From assembly GCA_039934475.1 (NCBI GenBank), contig JBDTMC010000258.1:1-10917 (forward strand): a stretch of 10,917 bases of DNA, read 5' to 3'. Shown piece by piece: positions 1-6,740 of this stretch (the stretch's first letter is position 1; each line of letters starts with the position of its first letter). A program made the translations under genes and the position numbers. This DNA comes from JBDTMC01 sp039934475. Lineage in GTDB: Bacteria > Acidobacteriota > Terriglobia > Bryobacterales > Bryobacteraceae. Under the pieces are notes generated by a model. That model was given only the letters and a program-made list of their open reading frames with translations, made no database searches and had not been told where the DNA came from.

Positions 1-1
1 C

Positions 2-685
2 GAAGGCTTGTCGCTGGCGATTGTAGGCCGGCCCAACGTTGGCAAGAGCAGCCTCTTCAATCGCTTACTGGAGCAGGATCGCGCTATCGTCACCGACATC
101 CCCGGAACTACCCGCGATCTGGTGTCTGAGACAGCCTCCCTCGGGGGTATCCCCGTGAAGTTCATCGATACGGCCGGCATTCGCGAAGGCGCGGAGCAAG
201 TGGAAACCCTCGGCATCGAACGCAGCTATCAGGCGATGGCTGACGCCGACCTCACCATCCTCGTGTGGGATCTTTCCGTACCACTCCACCCGGCCGACCT
301 CGAGCTCTTCCATCGCGCCCAAAACCCCATCGTCGCCGGCAATAAGTGCGACCTGCCGCGCCTCTCCCATCCTGCGCAAGACGTGATCCCCGTGTCTGCG
401 CTCACTGGCGAAGGCATCGAACAACTGCGCGAGACCGTTCTGGCCCGCCTCTCGCCGGCCGGTCTGGAATCCGGCTTCATCACCAGCCTGCGCCACGAAC
501 AACTCCTCCGCGAAAGCTTAGAGGCCGTTGAGAAGACGGGCGACGCCGTCCGGTTCGGCATCCCCCATGAGATGCTGCTCCTCGACCTCTACGCCGCCCT
601 CGGCCCCATCGACGCCATCACGGGAGCCACCACCGCGGACGACCTCCTCAACCGTATCTTCTCCACATTCTGTATCGGTAAATAG
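2..685 (+). CDS. mnmE: tRNA uridine-5-carboxymethylaminomethyl(34) synthesis GTPase MnmE, C-terminal part (5' end outside window)
   Basis: This is the GTPase that works with MnmG (GidA) to modify the wobble uridine of certain tRNAs (cmnm5U34/nm5U34) in the cytoplasm. The frame is open from the first bases of the window, so this is the distal half of a protein usually about 450 residues long, and the TTG at 8 is not the real start. The embedded G domain is intact: P-loop GRPNVGKSS at 26-52, the switch segment DIPGTTRD after it, DTAG at 167-178, and NKCD at 341-352 for guanine specificity. The helical domain follows, and the protein ends in FCIGK at 668-682, the diagnostic C-terminal Cys-x-Gly-Lys motif that supplies the cysteine needed for modification. 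The N-terminal formyl-THF-binding domain lies upstream of the window. The stop is TAG. Identification is essentially certain. Confidence 0.97.
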   Translation, partial: EGLSLAIVGRPNVGKSSLFNRLLEQDRAIVTDIPGTTRDLVSETASLGGIPVKFIDTAGIREGAEQVETLGIERSYQAMADADLTILVWDLSVPLHPADLELFHRAQNPIVAGNKCDLPRLSHPAQDVIPVSALTGEGIEQLRETVLARLSPAGLESGFITSLRHEQLLRESLEAVEKTGDAVRFGIPHEMLLLDLYAALGPIDAITGATTADDLLNRIFSTFCIGK

Positions 686-731
686 AGAGGAGATCGCTGG
701 TTCAAGAAAACCGGGAGGAGTCGACTATAAA

Positions 732-936
732 ATGGAAGTTGGTAATCTCCGTGACGCCCACGAACGAATATGTCGAAATCCGTAACGGCGGGTACTATGT
801 CGCCGGGACGCGCATCGGCCTGGACGTTGAACTCGGTTGCTTCCGTAGTTCTACGAATCAACTGATCCCTATTCACAACGCACTGGCAATTTCATCCACT
901 AACGACATTGACGGAAGCGATTTCAAACCCGCATAA
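732..936 (+). pseudogene. Decayed DUF433-like (antitoxin-type) gene remnant
   Basis: An open stretch in the frame starting at 739 reads ISVTPTNEYVEIRNGGYYV and then AGTRIGLDV. This closely resembles the N-terminal half of small DUF433 proteins, which are often antitoxin-like partners of PIN/DUF5615 toxins. No ATG exists in that frame. The nearest ATG, at 732, is one frame off and reads only 17 codons. Ignoring a single G in the GTTGG around 738-742 would join it into a natural N-terminus (MEVVISVTPT). A strong purine run (GGAGG, 714-718) lies 13 nt before this ATG. After about residue 30 the similarity fades. A piece resembling the usual F/YPSLTL segment (FHPLTTLTEAIS) appears in another frame near 890-925. 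I read this as a frameshifted, decaying gene. Alternatives are a short functional protein starting at TTG 739 or GTG 751, or a sequencing error. No toxin partner is visible downstream. Confidence 0.45.
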
Positions 937-981
937 TCGCTAAACATACATGATCAATCCGACGCTGGGGCCTGAGCCCAA

Positions 982-2406
982 ATGAGCGCCCCCGCAACTG
1001 CGGCTGTTGCCACGCCGGTCACTGCCAGAAAATGGGGATGGCTGGCGGCCGCTACGCTGACGGGGATCGCCGTCGCGCTCGCTCCCACACCCAGCGGCCT
1101 CAGCACCACTGGCCAAACCGTGCTCGCCATCATGCTCTTCATGGTGGTTATCTGGGCGACGCAGGTGATCCAGAATGGTCTCGCAGCCATCCTCATGATG
1201 GGCCTCCTCGTACTGGCGGGCGTCAAACCGGCTTCGGCCTTGAACGGGTTCTCTGGCTCCAGCTTGTGGTTAGTGTTGTGCGTCCTCTTTTACGGGCTTG
1301 CGATGCAGCGCACAGGCATCGCTCAGCGGGTGGCGTACTACCTCCTGTCGCTGTTTCCCCTCACTTACCCTGGCATCCTCACGGCGTTCTTCGCCATCGG
1401 CGTAGCCCTTTCCGTCGGCATTCCGTCGATGACTGTTCGTACGGCCATCATGGTGCCCATCGCCTGGGCACTGGTCAGATCCTTGGGCCTCGCCCCGCGA
1501 AGCCGCGGTTCCGCGCTCATCATGATCACCACGGTGGAAATGGCAGTGATCCCCGGCTGCGCATTGATCTACGGTTCGCTCTACGGCCCCGTTGTCCTTT
1601 CCATCTTTCAGTCAAAGCACCTGCCCATCAGTTGGGGCGGTTATGCCGCTGTCTTCCTCGTTCCCACGATGTTGCTCTGTATTCTGGTCATCCTCGCTAA
1701 TATGATCGTGTTGCGCCCTGAGGCCCCATTGAAAGCCCCGGTCGGCCTGGTTCGCGACAAGCTGCAGGCGATGGGATCCATCAAGCGCGACGAACTGCTG
1801 ACCGCGGGCGTCGTGCTCGGTTCCATGCTGCTGTGGGCGACTGACAAATTCCATCACCAGCCGGCGTTCCTCATTGGAATCCTAGGCTTGCTTGTTCTCT
1901 CACTGACCGGTGTGCTCCACGACAGTGATATCCAATCGGGAATCTCGTGGAATTTGGTGCTCTTCCTGGGCGGAGTCTTCGGCTTGGCGAACGTAATCCA
2001 GGAGCAGAAGATACCCGAATGGCTGGCGGCCTATCTGATTCCGATCGCGAAAAACCTTACCGCCAGTCCTCTCCTAGTCTTGCTGGCAATCAGCCTTGGC
2101 ATGTTCGCAGTTAAGTTTCTCGACCCCAGCGGCTTCGTGGCAATTCCAGTGATGTTCCTGCCGATTGTGGACATCGCCGGAGCCTCCGGCCTTCCGCCCC
2201 TCATCACTATGGCCGCCGTAGTACTTGCCGCCATGCCGTTCTGGCTGAGTTATCAGAACATTTGGATCGCGATGTGCGAAGGCATGACTGCCGACGACGC
2301 CTTCACCTCCGGACAACGTCTGCGGCTGGCCGGCGTCTATGCCGTCGCCGTGCTAGTGGTTGTGGCATTGTCGCTGGGTTATTGGCGCGCGGCGGGCTTA
2401 ACCTAG
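982..2406 (+). CDS. SLC13/DASS-like anion permease (sodium:dicarboxylate/sulfate symporter type)
   Basis: This 474-residue, very hydrophobic inner-membrane protein has roughly a dozen transmembrane segments and the inverted-repeat layout of the divalent anion:sodium symporter family. Family-like landmarks are ISWNLVLFLGGVFGLANVIQ at residues 321-340, and the paired re-entrant-loop regions SVGIPSMTVRTAIMVPIA (144-161) and FLDPSGFVAIPVMFLPI (379-395). In characterised members such as VcINDY, these two loops carry Ser-Asn-Thr motifs that bind Na+ and the carboxylate. Here they read PSMT and DPSG, so the substrate and coupling ion cannot be assigned. The start is the ATG at 982. The Shine-Dalgarno sequence is poor; the only G-run upstream (967-970) sits in a small GGGC/GCCC hairpin (968-979). 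The TAG stop lies 37 bp before the antiporter gene, so the two are probably co-transcribed. Family assignment is fairly secure; specificity is unknown. Confidence 0.85.
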   Translation: MSAPATAAVATPVTARKWGWLAAATLTGIAVALAPTPSGLSTTGQTVLAIMLFMVVIWATQVIQNGLAAILMMGLLVLAGVKPASALNGFSGSSLWLVLCVLFYGLAMQRTGIAQRVAYYLLSLFPLTYPGILTAFFAIGVALSVGIPSMTVRTAIMVPIAWALVRSLGLAPRSRGSALIMITTVEMAVIPGCALIYGSLYGPVVLSIFQSKHLPISWGGYAAVFLVPTMLLCILVILANMIVLRPEAPLKAPVGLVRDKLQAMGSIKRDELLTAGVVLGSMLLWATDKFHHQPAFLIGILGLLVLSLTGVLHDSDIQSGISWNLVLFLGGVFGLANVIQEQKIPEWLAAYLIPIAKNLTASPLLVLLAISLGMFAVKFLDPSGFVAIPVMFLPIVDIAGASGLPPLITMAAVVLAAMPFWLSYQNIWIAMCEGMTADDAFTSGQRLRLAGVYAVAVLVVVALSLGYWRAAGLT

Positions 2407-2424
2407 ACTCCCGCGGGTATCCTC

Positions 2425-2437
2425 GGGAAAGGGGGGG
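2425..2437 (+). promoter_or_regulatory. Strong ribosome binding site of the Na+/H+ antiporter gene
   Basis: A purine run, GGGAAAGGGGGGG, ends 6 nt before the ATG at 2444. It fixes that ATG as the start. It is by far the strongest Shine-Dalgarno-like sequence among the plus-strand genes of the window and contrasts with the weak site of the permease upstream. Confidence 0.7.
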
Positions 2438-2443
2438 CGCCTT

Positions 2444-4045
2444 ATGAGTGACATCGGAACCGTCGAACTCGTCTTTCTGTTGCTGTTGCTGTTCATCGTT
2501 GTCTTCGGGCTTCTGGCCCGAAAGCTGCGGGTGCCATACCCCATCGTTATGGTTGTCGGAGGCCTGTGCCTCGGCTTTATCCCCGGCATTCCGAATATCT
2601 CGCTCAACCCTGAACTGATCTTCCTCGTCGTACTTCCCCCGCTTCTGTATGCCTCCGCCTGGACCACCAATTGGCGCGATTTCCGCTACAACTTCATCAG
2701 CATCTTCTTCCTCGCCTTCGGCCTTGTCGGATTCACCGTTGTCTGTGTCGCGCTTGTAGCGCCCAGTTTCTTAATGGGCTTCGATTGGCGCCTCGGCCTA
2801 GTGCTGGGAGCCGTCGTGGCCCCTACTGACGCCATCGCAGCCACTTCCATCGCCCGGCGCGTTGGACTGCCGCAGCGCGTTGTCGACGTCCTGGAAGGCG
2901 AAAGCCTTATCAACGACGCAACCGGCCTGCTCGCCCTTCAGTTCGCCGTCGCCATCATGGTCAGCCGGACCATACCCACGGTATCCACCGCTCTTCTTAC
3001 GATGGTGTGGCTCATCGTCGGTGGCGTCGGGATAGGCTTGTTGGGGGGCTGGATTGTCGACTATGTCGAACGTCAAGTTGACCACGGACCTATCGAAATC
3101 ACTCTCAGCATTCTCACGCCTTATGCCGTGTACCTTGCGGCCGACAAGGTTCACGCATCCGGCGTACTGGCGGTGGTCGCCTGCGGATTGTTTCTTCGCC
3201 GCCGCAGCGCCCAATTCTTTTCACCCACGGTTCGCATTCAGGTCTGGGCATTCTGGGAGTCGTTTACCTTCGTCTTGAACGGCTTAGTTTTTGTGCTGAT
3301 TGGGCTGCAATTGCCTTACATCCGGGCCTCCATCCGCGGCCTCAGCCTGCCTCAGTTACTGCTGGATGGTGCACTCTTCAGCGCACTGCTGATTGTCTTG
3401 CGTCTGGCATGGATCTATCCTGGCTCGACTGTCGCCTATTTCCTACGCCGGCGTCTGGCCCACCAAAGCGAGAAGCGACCGAAGCCCCGTGAGATCTTTG
3501 TGCTTGGCTGGACCGGCATGCGCGGCGTCGTCTCGCTCGCCGCAGCCATCGCACTCCCCACCGTCTTAGCCGACGGCAGTCCGTTTCCGCTTCGCAATCT
3601 GATTGTCTTTCTGACTTTTTCGGTAATCCTCGTGACGCTTGTCCTGCAGGGGATTACGCTACCGCCGCTCATTCGCAGGCTCGGCATGGTGGGCGTCAAA
3701 GGACCGAACTGCGAGGAGACCGAAGCGCGCCGCATCGCCATTGAAGCCGCCGTCTCTCATCTCGAAGATGCAAAGAGACGCGACAACGCGGATTCAGCAA
3801 AGCTTTATGAAGATCTGGTTGGGCACTACCGCGCGCAGCTCGCCGGCCTGCGGCAAGGTTCCGAAAGCGGGGCCGAGGCGGCGGATCATGATCGCCACAT
3901 CGAACTGTCGCGCGAAGCCACACGGATTGAGCGCGAAACGATCGTCCGCCTGCGTAACGACGGCCGTATCAATGATGAGGTTCTACGCCGGCTGGAGCGC
4001 GAGCTGGATTTAAGCGAAACGCGTTTTGCGACGGCCGAGGAGTAA
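2444..4045 (+). CDS. CPA1-family Na+/H+ antiporter (NhaP type)
   Basis: This 533-residue inner-membrane protein exchanges external H+ for internal Na+ (or K+/Li+) and serves pH and sodium homeostasis. Its N-terminal 415 residues form the transmembrane domain. APTDAIAAT (126-134) matches the CPA1 'PTDPVA' segment. EGESLINDATG (151-161) carries the Asn157-Asp158 pair, the ion-binding ND motif of electroneutral CPA1 exchangers. GWTGMRGVVSLAAA (355-368), with Arg360, is the conserved late helix. The remaining residues (about 418-533) are a soluble, charged, helix-rich tail with many Glu/Arg, likely cytoplasmic and regulatory as in other bacterial CPA1 proteins of the ~530-residue type. The strong ribosome binding site supports the ATG at 2444. 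It follows the anion permease by 37 bp and ends 1 bp from the stop of the convergent gene. The exact ion preference cannot be read from sequence. Confidence 0.93.
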   Translation: MSDIGTVELVFLLLLLFIVVFGLLARKLRVPYPIVMVVGGLCLGFIPGIPNISLNPELIFLVVLPPLLYASAWTTNWRDFRYNFISIFFLAFGLVGFTVVCVALVAPSFLMGFDWRLGLVLGAVVAPTDAIAATSIARRVGLPQRVVDVLEGESLINDATGLLALQFAVAIMVSRTIPTVSTALLTMVWLIVGGVGIGLLGGWIVDYVERQVDHGPIEITLSILTPYAVYLAADKVHASGVLAVVACGLFLRRRSAQFFSPTVRIQVWAFWESFTFVLNGLVFVLIGLQLPYIRASIRGLSLPQLLLDGALFSALLIVLRLAWIYPGSTVAYFLRRRLAHQSEKRPKPREIFVLGWTGMRGVVSLAAAIALPTVLADGSPFPLRNLIVFLTFSVILVTLVLQGITLPPLIRRLGMVGVKGPNCEETEARRIAIEAAVSHLEDAKRRDNADSAKLYEDLVGHYRAQLAGLRQGSESGAEAADHDRHIELSREATRIERETIVRLRNDGRINDEVLRRLERELDLSETRFATAEE

Positions 4046-4046
4046 C

Positions 4047-4982
4047 TTAACGCGAAGCCGCTGGAAACAGATCCACCATCAGGTAGTTCTCAATCACCGG
4101 CACGCTAAACTCTACCGCGTCTTTTTCGTCGGCGCGATCTTCCACCTCCTGCTCCGGCTTCCCCATGGCCCGCACCACAACACGTTTGTAGGCGCCTCGC
4201 ACCCTCACTCGCAGCCCTTCTACTTTGTAGTCGCCGAAATGCATCAGATGGAGGCGCATGTGCCCACCGTCGCCTTCCAATCGCGCGATTGTCGTCTCGC
4301 TCCCATAAACCCGCACCAGACGCCGCGCATCGCCCAGCCGGCTCCTCGCCTCACCAGCCGTCAGATACGGATCTTCGGCCACTTTCCCGGCATAGGGGTC
4401 CTTCCCTAATTGCACAGTAACGTCGAAGCCGGCGGCGGGAGCCTTCACCGGCGCGAACAGAAGGTTCCGCCTCGACAACAGGTTCATTACTTCACCCACC
4501 GCGTCCGAACCGTCGTCAACCACTGCAATGTTCGCCCGCCCGTGCAAGGCCGGGCCGTCCACCGATTTCAAAAAGCCCAGAGCGGTGCTGAACGAGTCCA
4601 GGTCCTCTGGCTTCACTGCGAAGTAGGCATGCACACCCGCCGCATACGCCTCGCCTAACGCCAGCGGGATCGCCTCTCGTTTCACCGTCTCGCAGACGTA
4701 CACGCTATCTGGCTTCCGCAGGAAAAGCCAAAGGTTCGAATTGATCCACGGCGCGCTCGTCGCGCCCGCGCTGGCGATCTTGTAATCGACACTGGGCTCC
4801 GTCACCTTCACCACGTGCGCCATGTCGATGGCCACCGCTTTGATGCCGGAACCCGCCCATGCCGCCACGTTCGCCGCCGGCGCTCCAATCTCGGTGATGC
4901 CGGCCTTACGCAACGCATCCGCCGTCTCAGGCGGCTGTGTCCAGAACAATCCGGGCAGAACCGCTAACACCAAAGCCGTCAT
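4047..4982 (-). CDS. Unrecognised exported protein coupled to the DUF362 gene
   Basis: This is a 311-residue protein whose name or family I cannot give. The N-terminus (MTALVLAVLPGLFWTQ) is hydrophobic and signal-like, but it lacks the usual Lys/Arg, so Sec export is likely rather than certain. The body looks alpha/beta: GITEIGAPAANVAAWAGSG near residue 30, then SAPWINSNLWLFLRKP, then NIAVVDDGSDAVGEVMNLLS around residue 150. The C-terminal ~90 residues, with GDGGHMRLHLMHFGDYKVEG followed by alternating Val/Arg strands and ending ENYLMVDLF, suggest a beta-sandwich. This order (barrel-like part, Rossmann-like part, C-terminal sandwich) recalls accessory portions of glycoside hydrolases; that is an inference by eye only. 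Its ATG overlaps the TGA of the DUF362 gene (ATGA), so the two are translationally coupled and probably work together. Its TAA lies 1 bp from the antiporter stop. Confidence 0.8.
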   Translation of the reverse strand: MTALVLAVLPGLFWTQPPETADALRKAGITEIGAPAANVAAWAGSGIKAVAIDMAHVVKVTEPSVDYKIASAGATSAPWINSNLWLFLRKPDSVYVCETVKREAIPLALGEAYAAGVHAYFAVKPEDLDSFSTALGFLKSVDGPALHGRANIAVVDDGSDAVGEVMNLLSRRNLLFAPVKAPAAGFDVTVQLGKDPYAGKVAEDPYLTAGEARSRLGDARRLVRVYGSETTIARLEGDGGHMRLHLMHFGDYKVEGLRVRVRGAYKRVVVRAMGKPEQEVEDRADEKDAVEFSVPVIENYLMVDLFPAASR

Positions 4983-6097
4983 GCGATCTCAATCTCCTGG
5001 TGGCGGATGCTCTTGATGTCGTAAACGCCCAGGCCAAGGCCCGCCGCATACTCGATGTGCCCCGGCTCGCGGATGAAGCGATTCGTGTTGGGATCGTTCG
5101 GCCCATCCTTGTGGACATACTTCATCGACCGTTCCCACACCGACACCGCGCCGTGCTTCTTGCGTTCGGCCTCGATAATATCCAGCAGCAGCCGGTCCAT
5201 CGCCACCGGGTCGGTACCAAACTTGATCTGCTTCGGATAGAACACCCACTTCGGATCCAGCACAAATGGACCGCCGTGCCACACTCCACGCAAGCCGTCC
5301 ATCACACTCAAAACGGTCTTCGATCGCAGAGGTTCCAGTGACGCCAACGTAGCGATAAATGTCTTCGTATTGGTCTTCTCGTTCTGGTGCGAGCGAGCCA
5401 CGTTGGAGAAGTTCCCATAGGCGATGTTCTTCAGGCAGCCAGTTACGCCCGCCGCGCCGTGGTCCTTCATGTTCGGCACGTTGATGATCTTCGTGAAGCG
5501 CTCCGACACCAGCCGCACCAGATTCGACCGGGTGTCGTCCTCACCGAAGAAATTCACTTCCACATAAGTCCGTGGATCGTAGTTGCGAATAGATCCGCGC
5601 GGCGTCTCCACCACATAGACGTTGACGCCTTCCGGCAGATAGCGCGGGTAGTTCACCGAAGCTACTTGCTCATCGAAGCGTTCATACACCCAAATCTGCG
5701 CCGGCTTCACTCCCACAGCGTTCAGATTGCGAACCACCTCGGCAACCACCTCCGGGCGCGAGCAAACATTAGGCGCGCCGGAACAATTGACTTTAATACC
5801 AACCACGTCCTGCGGCTCGAAGAAGTGCCGCCACGCCTCGATCGGGTGCGGCGCGTTTGTCAGCGCACACATGCCGCGATCCATCATCGTACGCACCACC
5901 GCAGTGTTGATGGTGTCGCCTTCCACCGCCTTCGCGGCGTGAACGGAGACCACGCGTCCGGCGAGAGGGCCAGGCATGCCGAACTTCGGAGCCGGCTTGT
6001 AGCTACTCACAGAACGGTACGAAGGAAGATCGGGAATCTTCAGATCGGCAGCTAAGACACCGGCCGCGGGGAGGGAGAGAAACGTTCGCCTCTGCAT
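4979..6097 (-). CDS. Tat-exported DUF362 domain protein
   Basis: This 372-residue protein begins MQRRTFLSLPAAGVLAAD, a twin-arginine (RRTFL) signal followed by a short hydrophobic stretch and an Ala-rich cleavage region. That implies folded export to the periplasm. The mature part carries DUF362-type segments: DVVGIKVNCSGAPNVCSRPE (97-116), INVPNMKDHGAAGVTGCLKN (205-224), VMDGLRGVWHGGP (265-277) and FGTDPVAMDRLLLDII (293-308). The biochemical role of DUF362 is poorly defined. Some members carry a ferredoxin-like Cys cluster, but here the cysteines are few and scattered (77, 105, 112, 221), so no 4Fe-4S ferredoxin domain is present. I chose the start at 6097 because GGAG lies 4 nt upstream and the Tat signal begins exactly there. 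A longer frame to 6193 would bury the signal behind 32 unlikely residues. The downstream exported protein overlaps its stop codon. Confidence 0.88.
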   Translation of the reverse strand: MQRRTFLSLPAAGVLAADLKIPDLPSYRSVSSYKPAPKFGMPGPLAGRVVSVHAAKAVEGDTINTAVVRTMMDRGMCALTNAPHPIEAWRHFFEPQDVVGIKVNCSGAPNVCSRPEVVAEVVRNLNAVGVKPAQIWVYERFDEQVASVNYPRYLPEGVNVYVVETPRGSIRNYDPRTYVEVNFFGEDDTRSNLVRLVSERFTKIINVPNMKDHGAAGVTGCLKNIAYGNFSNVARSHQNEKTNTKTFIATLASLEPLRSKTVLSVMDGLRGVWHGGPFVLDPKWVFYPKQIKFGTDPVAMDRLLLDIIEAERKKHGAVSVWERSMKYVHKDGPNDPNTNRFIREPGHIEYAAGLGLGVYDIKSIRHQEIEIA

Positions 6098-6101
6098 GCT
6101 T

Positions 6102-6105
6102 CTCC
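6102..6105 (-). promoter_or_regulatory. Ribosome binding site deciding the DUF362 start
   Basis: On the minus strand the sequence reads CTGGAGAAGC then ATG, giving GGAG with a 4-nt spacer. It supports the start at 6097 over the upstream in-frame ATG at 6193, which would also precede and mask the twin-arginine signal. Confidence 0.6.
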
Positions 6106-6155
6106 AGTTTGCACCAGATGGAGAGTCGCGGGCGGGACCCGGTTGAACGGCTGAA

Positions 6156-6182
6156 TCCGACGCACTCCCGGGAAGCGTCGGA
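6156..6182. promoter_or_regulatory. 27-bp quasi-palindrome (stem-loop or operator) between nusB and DUF362 genes
   Basis: Arms TCCGACGC (6156-6163) and GCGTCGGA (6175-6182) are perfectly complementary. Between them sits the 8-bp palindrome TCCCGGGA (6166-6173), so nearly the whole 27 bp is symmetric. It lies 118 nt after the nusB stop and 59 nt before the DUF362 start codon on the minus strand. As RNA it would form a GC-rich hairpin, but no T-tract follows on either strand, so it is not a canonical intrinsic terminator. As DNA it could be an operator in the DUF362 promoter region. The structure is clear; the function is open. The rest of 6098-6299 holds no gene I can support. Confidence 0.4.
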
Positions 6183-6299
6183 CAGATGCACATCCATCCC
6201 CTGCTTGGTGATGTAGAAGTACAACCCGTCCTCTACCAGACTGGCCAGTGCGGCCACAACTTCCGATCGCCCAATGGTGCCGGATCAGCTTGAAACTTG

Positions 6300-6734
6300 T
6301 CACGGGATCGTGGAACTATTGCCCCGTCGATGCACGGCGTCCAGTACACCGTTGACGAACGAGACCGACTCATCGCCCGAGAACCGCCGCGCCAGTTCCA
6401 GCGCCTCGTCGATCACAACCGCGGCCGGTGTCGCCTGATTCATCATCTCGAAGATCGCCAAGCGCAGAATATTGCGGTCCACCGCGGGCATGCGCTCCAG
6501 TCGCCAGTGCTCGCTGGCCGCGGTGATGCGGGCGTCAATCTCGCTCAACTTACCCACCGTACCCGTCACCAGTTCTTCCATGAACGGATCACTCGGCGCT
6601 TGCGGGGCGCTCTCATCTTCTGAATACAGAGAATCGTAGAAGGCGCTAATCGCCTCCTCGGCCGGCTGTTGCCGGACGTCACGTTGAAACAAAACCTGCA
6701 AAGCGCGTTGTCGGGATCGGCTCCGTGACGGCAT
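6300..6734 (-). CDS. nusB: Transcription antitermination factor NusB
   Basis: NusB binds boxA RNA together with NusE (ribosomal protein S10) and promotes processive transcription of rRNA operons. The 144-residue length is normal for the all-helical NusB fold. The N-terminal SRSRQRALQVLFQRDVRQQP is the family's conserved arginine-rich helix that contacts boxA. The central MEELVTGTVGKLSEIDARI and the C-terminal AVDRNILRLAIFEMM, VVIDEALELARRFSGDESVS and FVNGVLDAVHR are classic NusB blocks. The start codon lies 6 nt after the ribH stop, with no clear Shine-Dalgarno sequence of its own, so translation probably depends on ribosomes finishing ribH. The ribH-nusB order is widespread in bacteria and supports the call. 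It is the last gene of the enoyl-CoA hydratase-ribH-nusB operon. Confidence 0.96.
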   Translation of the reverse strand: MPSRSRSRQRALQVLFQRDVRQQPAEEAISAFYDSLYSEDESAPQAPSDPFMEELVTGTVGKLSEIDARITAASEHWRLERMPAVDRNILRLAIFEMMNQATPAAVVIDEALELARRFSGDESVSFVNGVLDAVHRRGNSSTIP

Positions 6735-6740
6735 GGCGCG

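Noticed and set aside
2409..2428. Short TCCCG/CGGGA hairpin between the permease and antiporter as a terminator
   Set aside because: The stem is only 5 bp with a 10-nt loop and no T-tract, and it runs straight into the ribosome binding site of the next gene. It is more likely incidental.
4979..6097. DUF362 protein as a ferredoxin-type iron-sulfur protein
   Set aside because: No CxxCxxC cluster is present. The four cysteines are scattered, so an iron-sulfur assignment borrowed from other DUF362 members is not supported.
6098..6193. Upstream extension of the DUF362 protein to the ATG at 6193
   Set aside because: It would add 32 residues in front of a clear twin-arginine signal and ignore the GGAG ribosome binding site 4 nt before the ATG at 6097.
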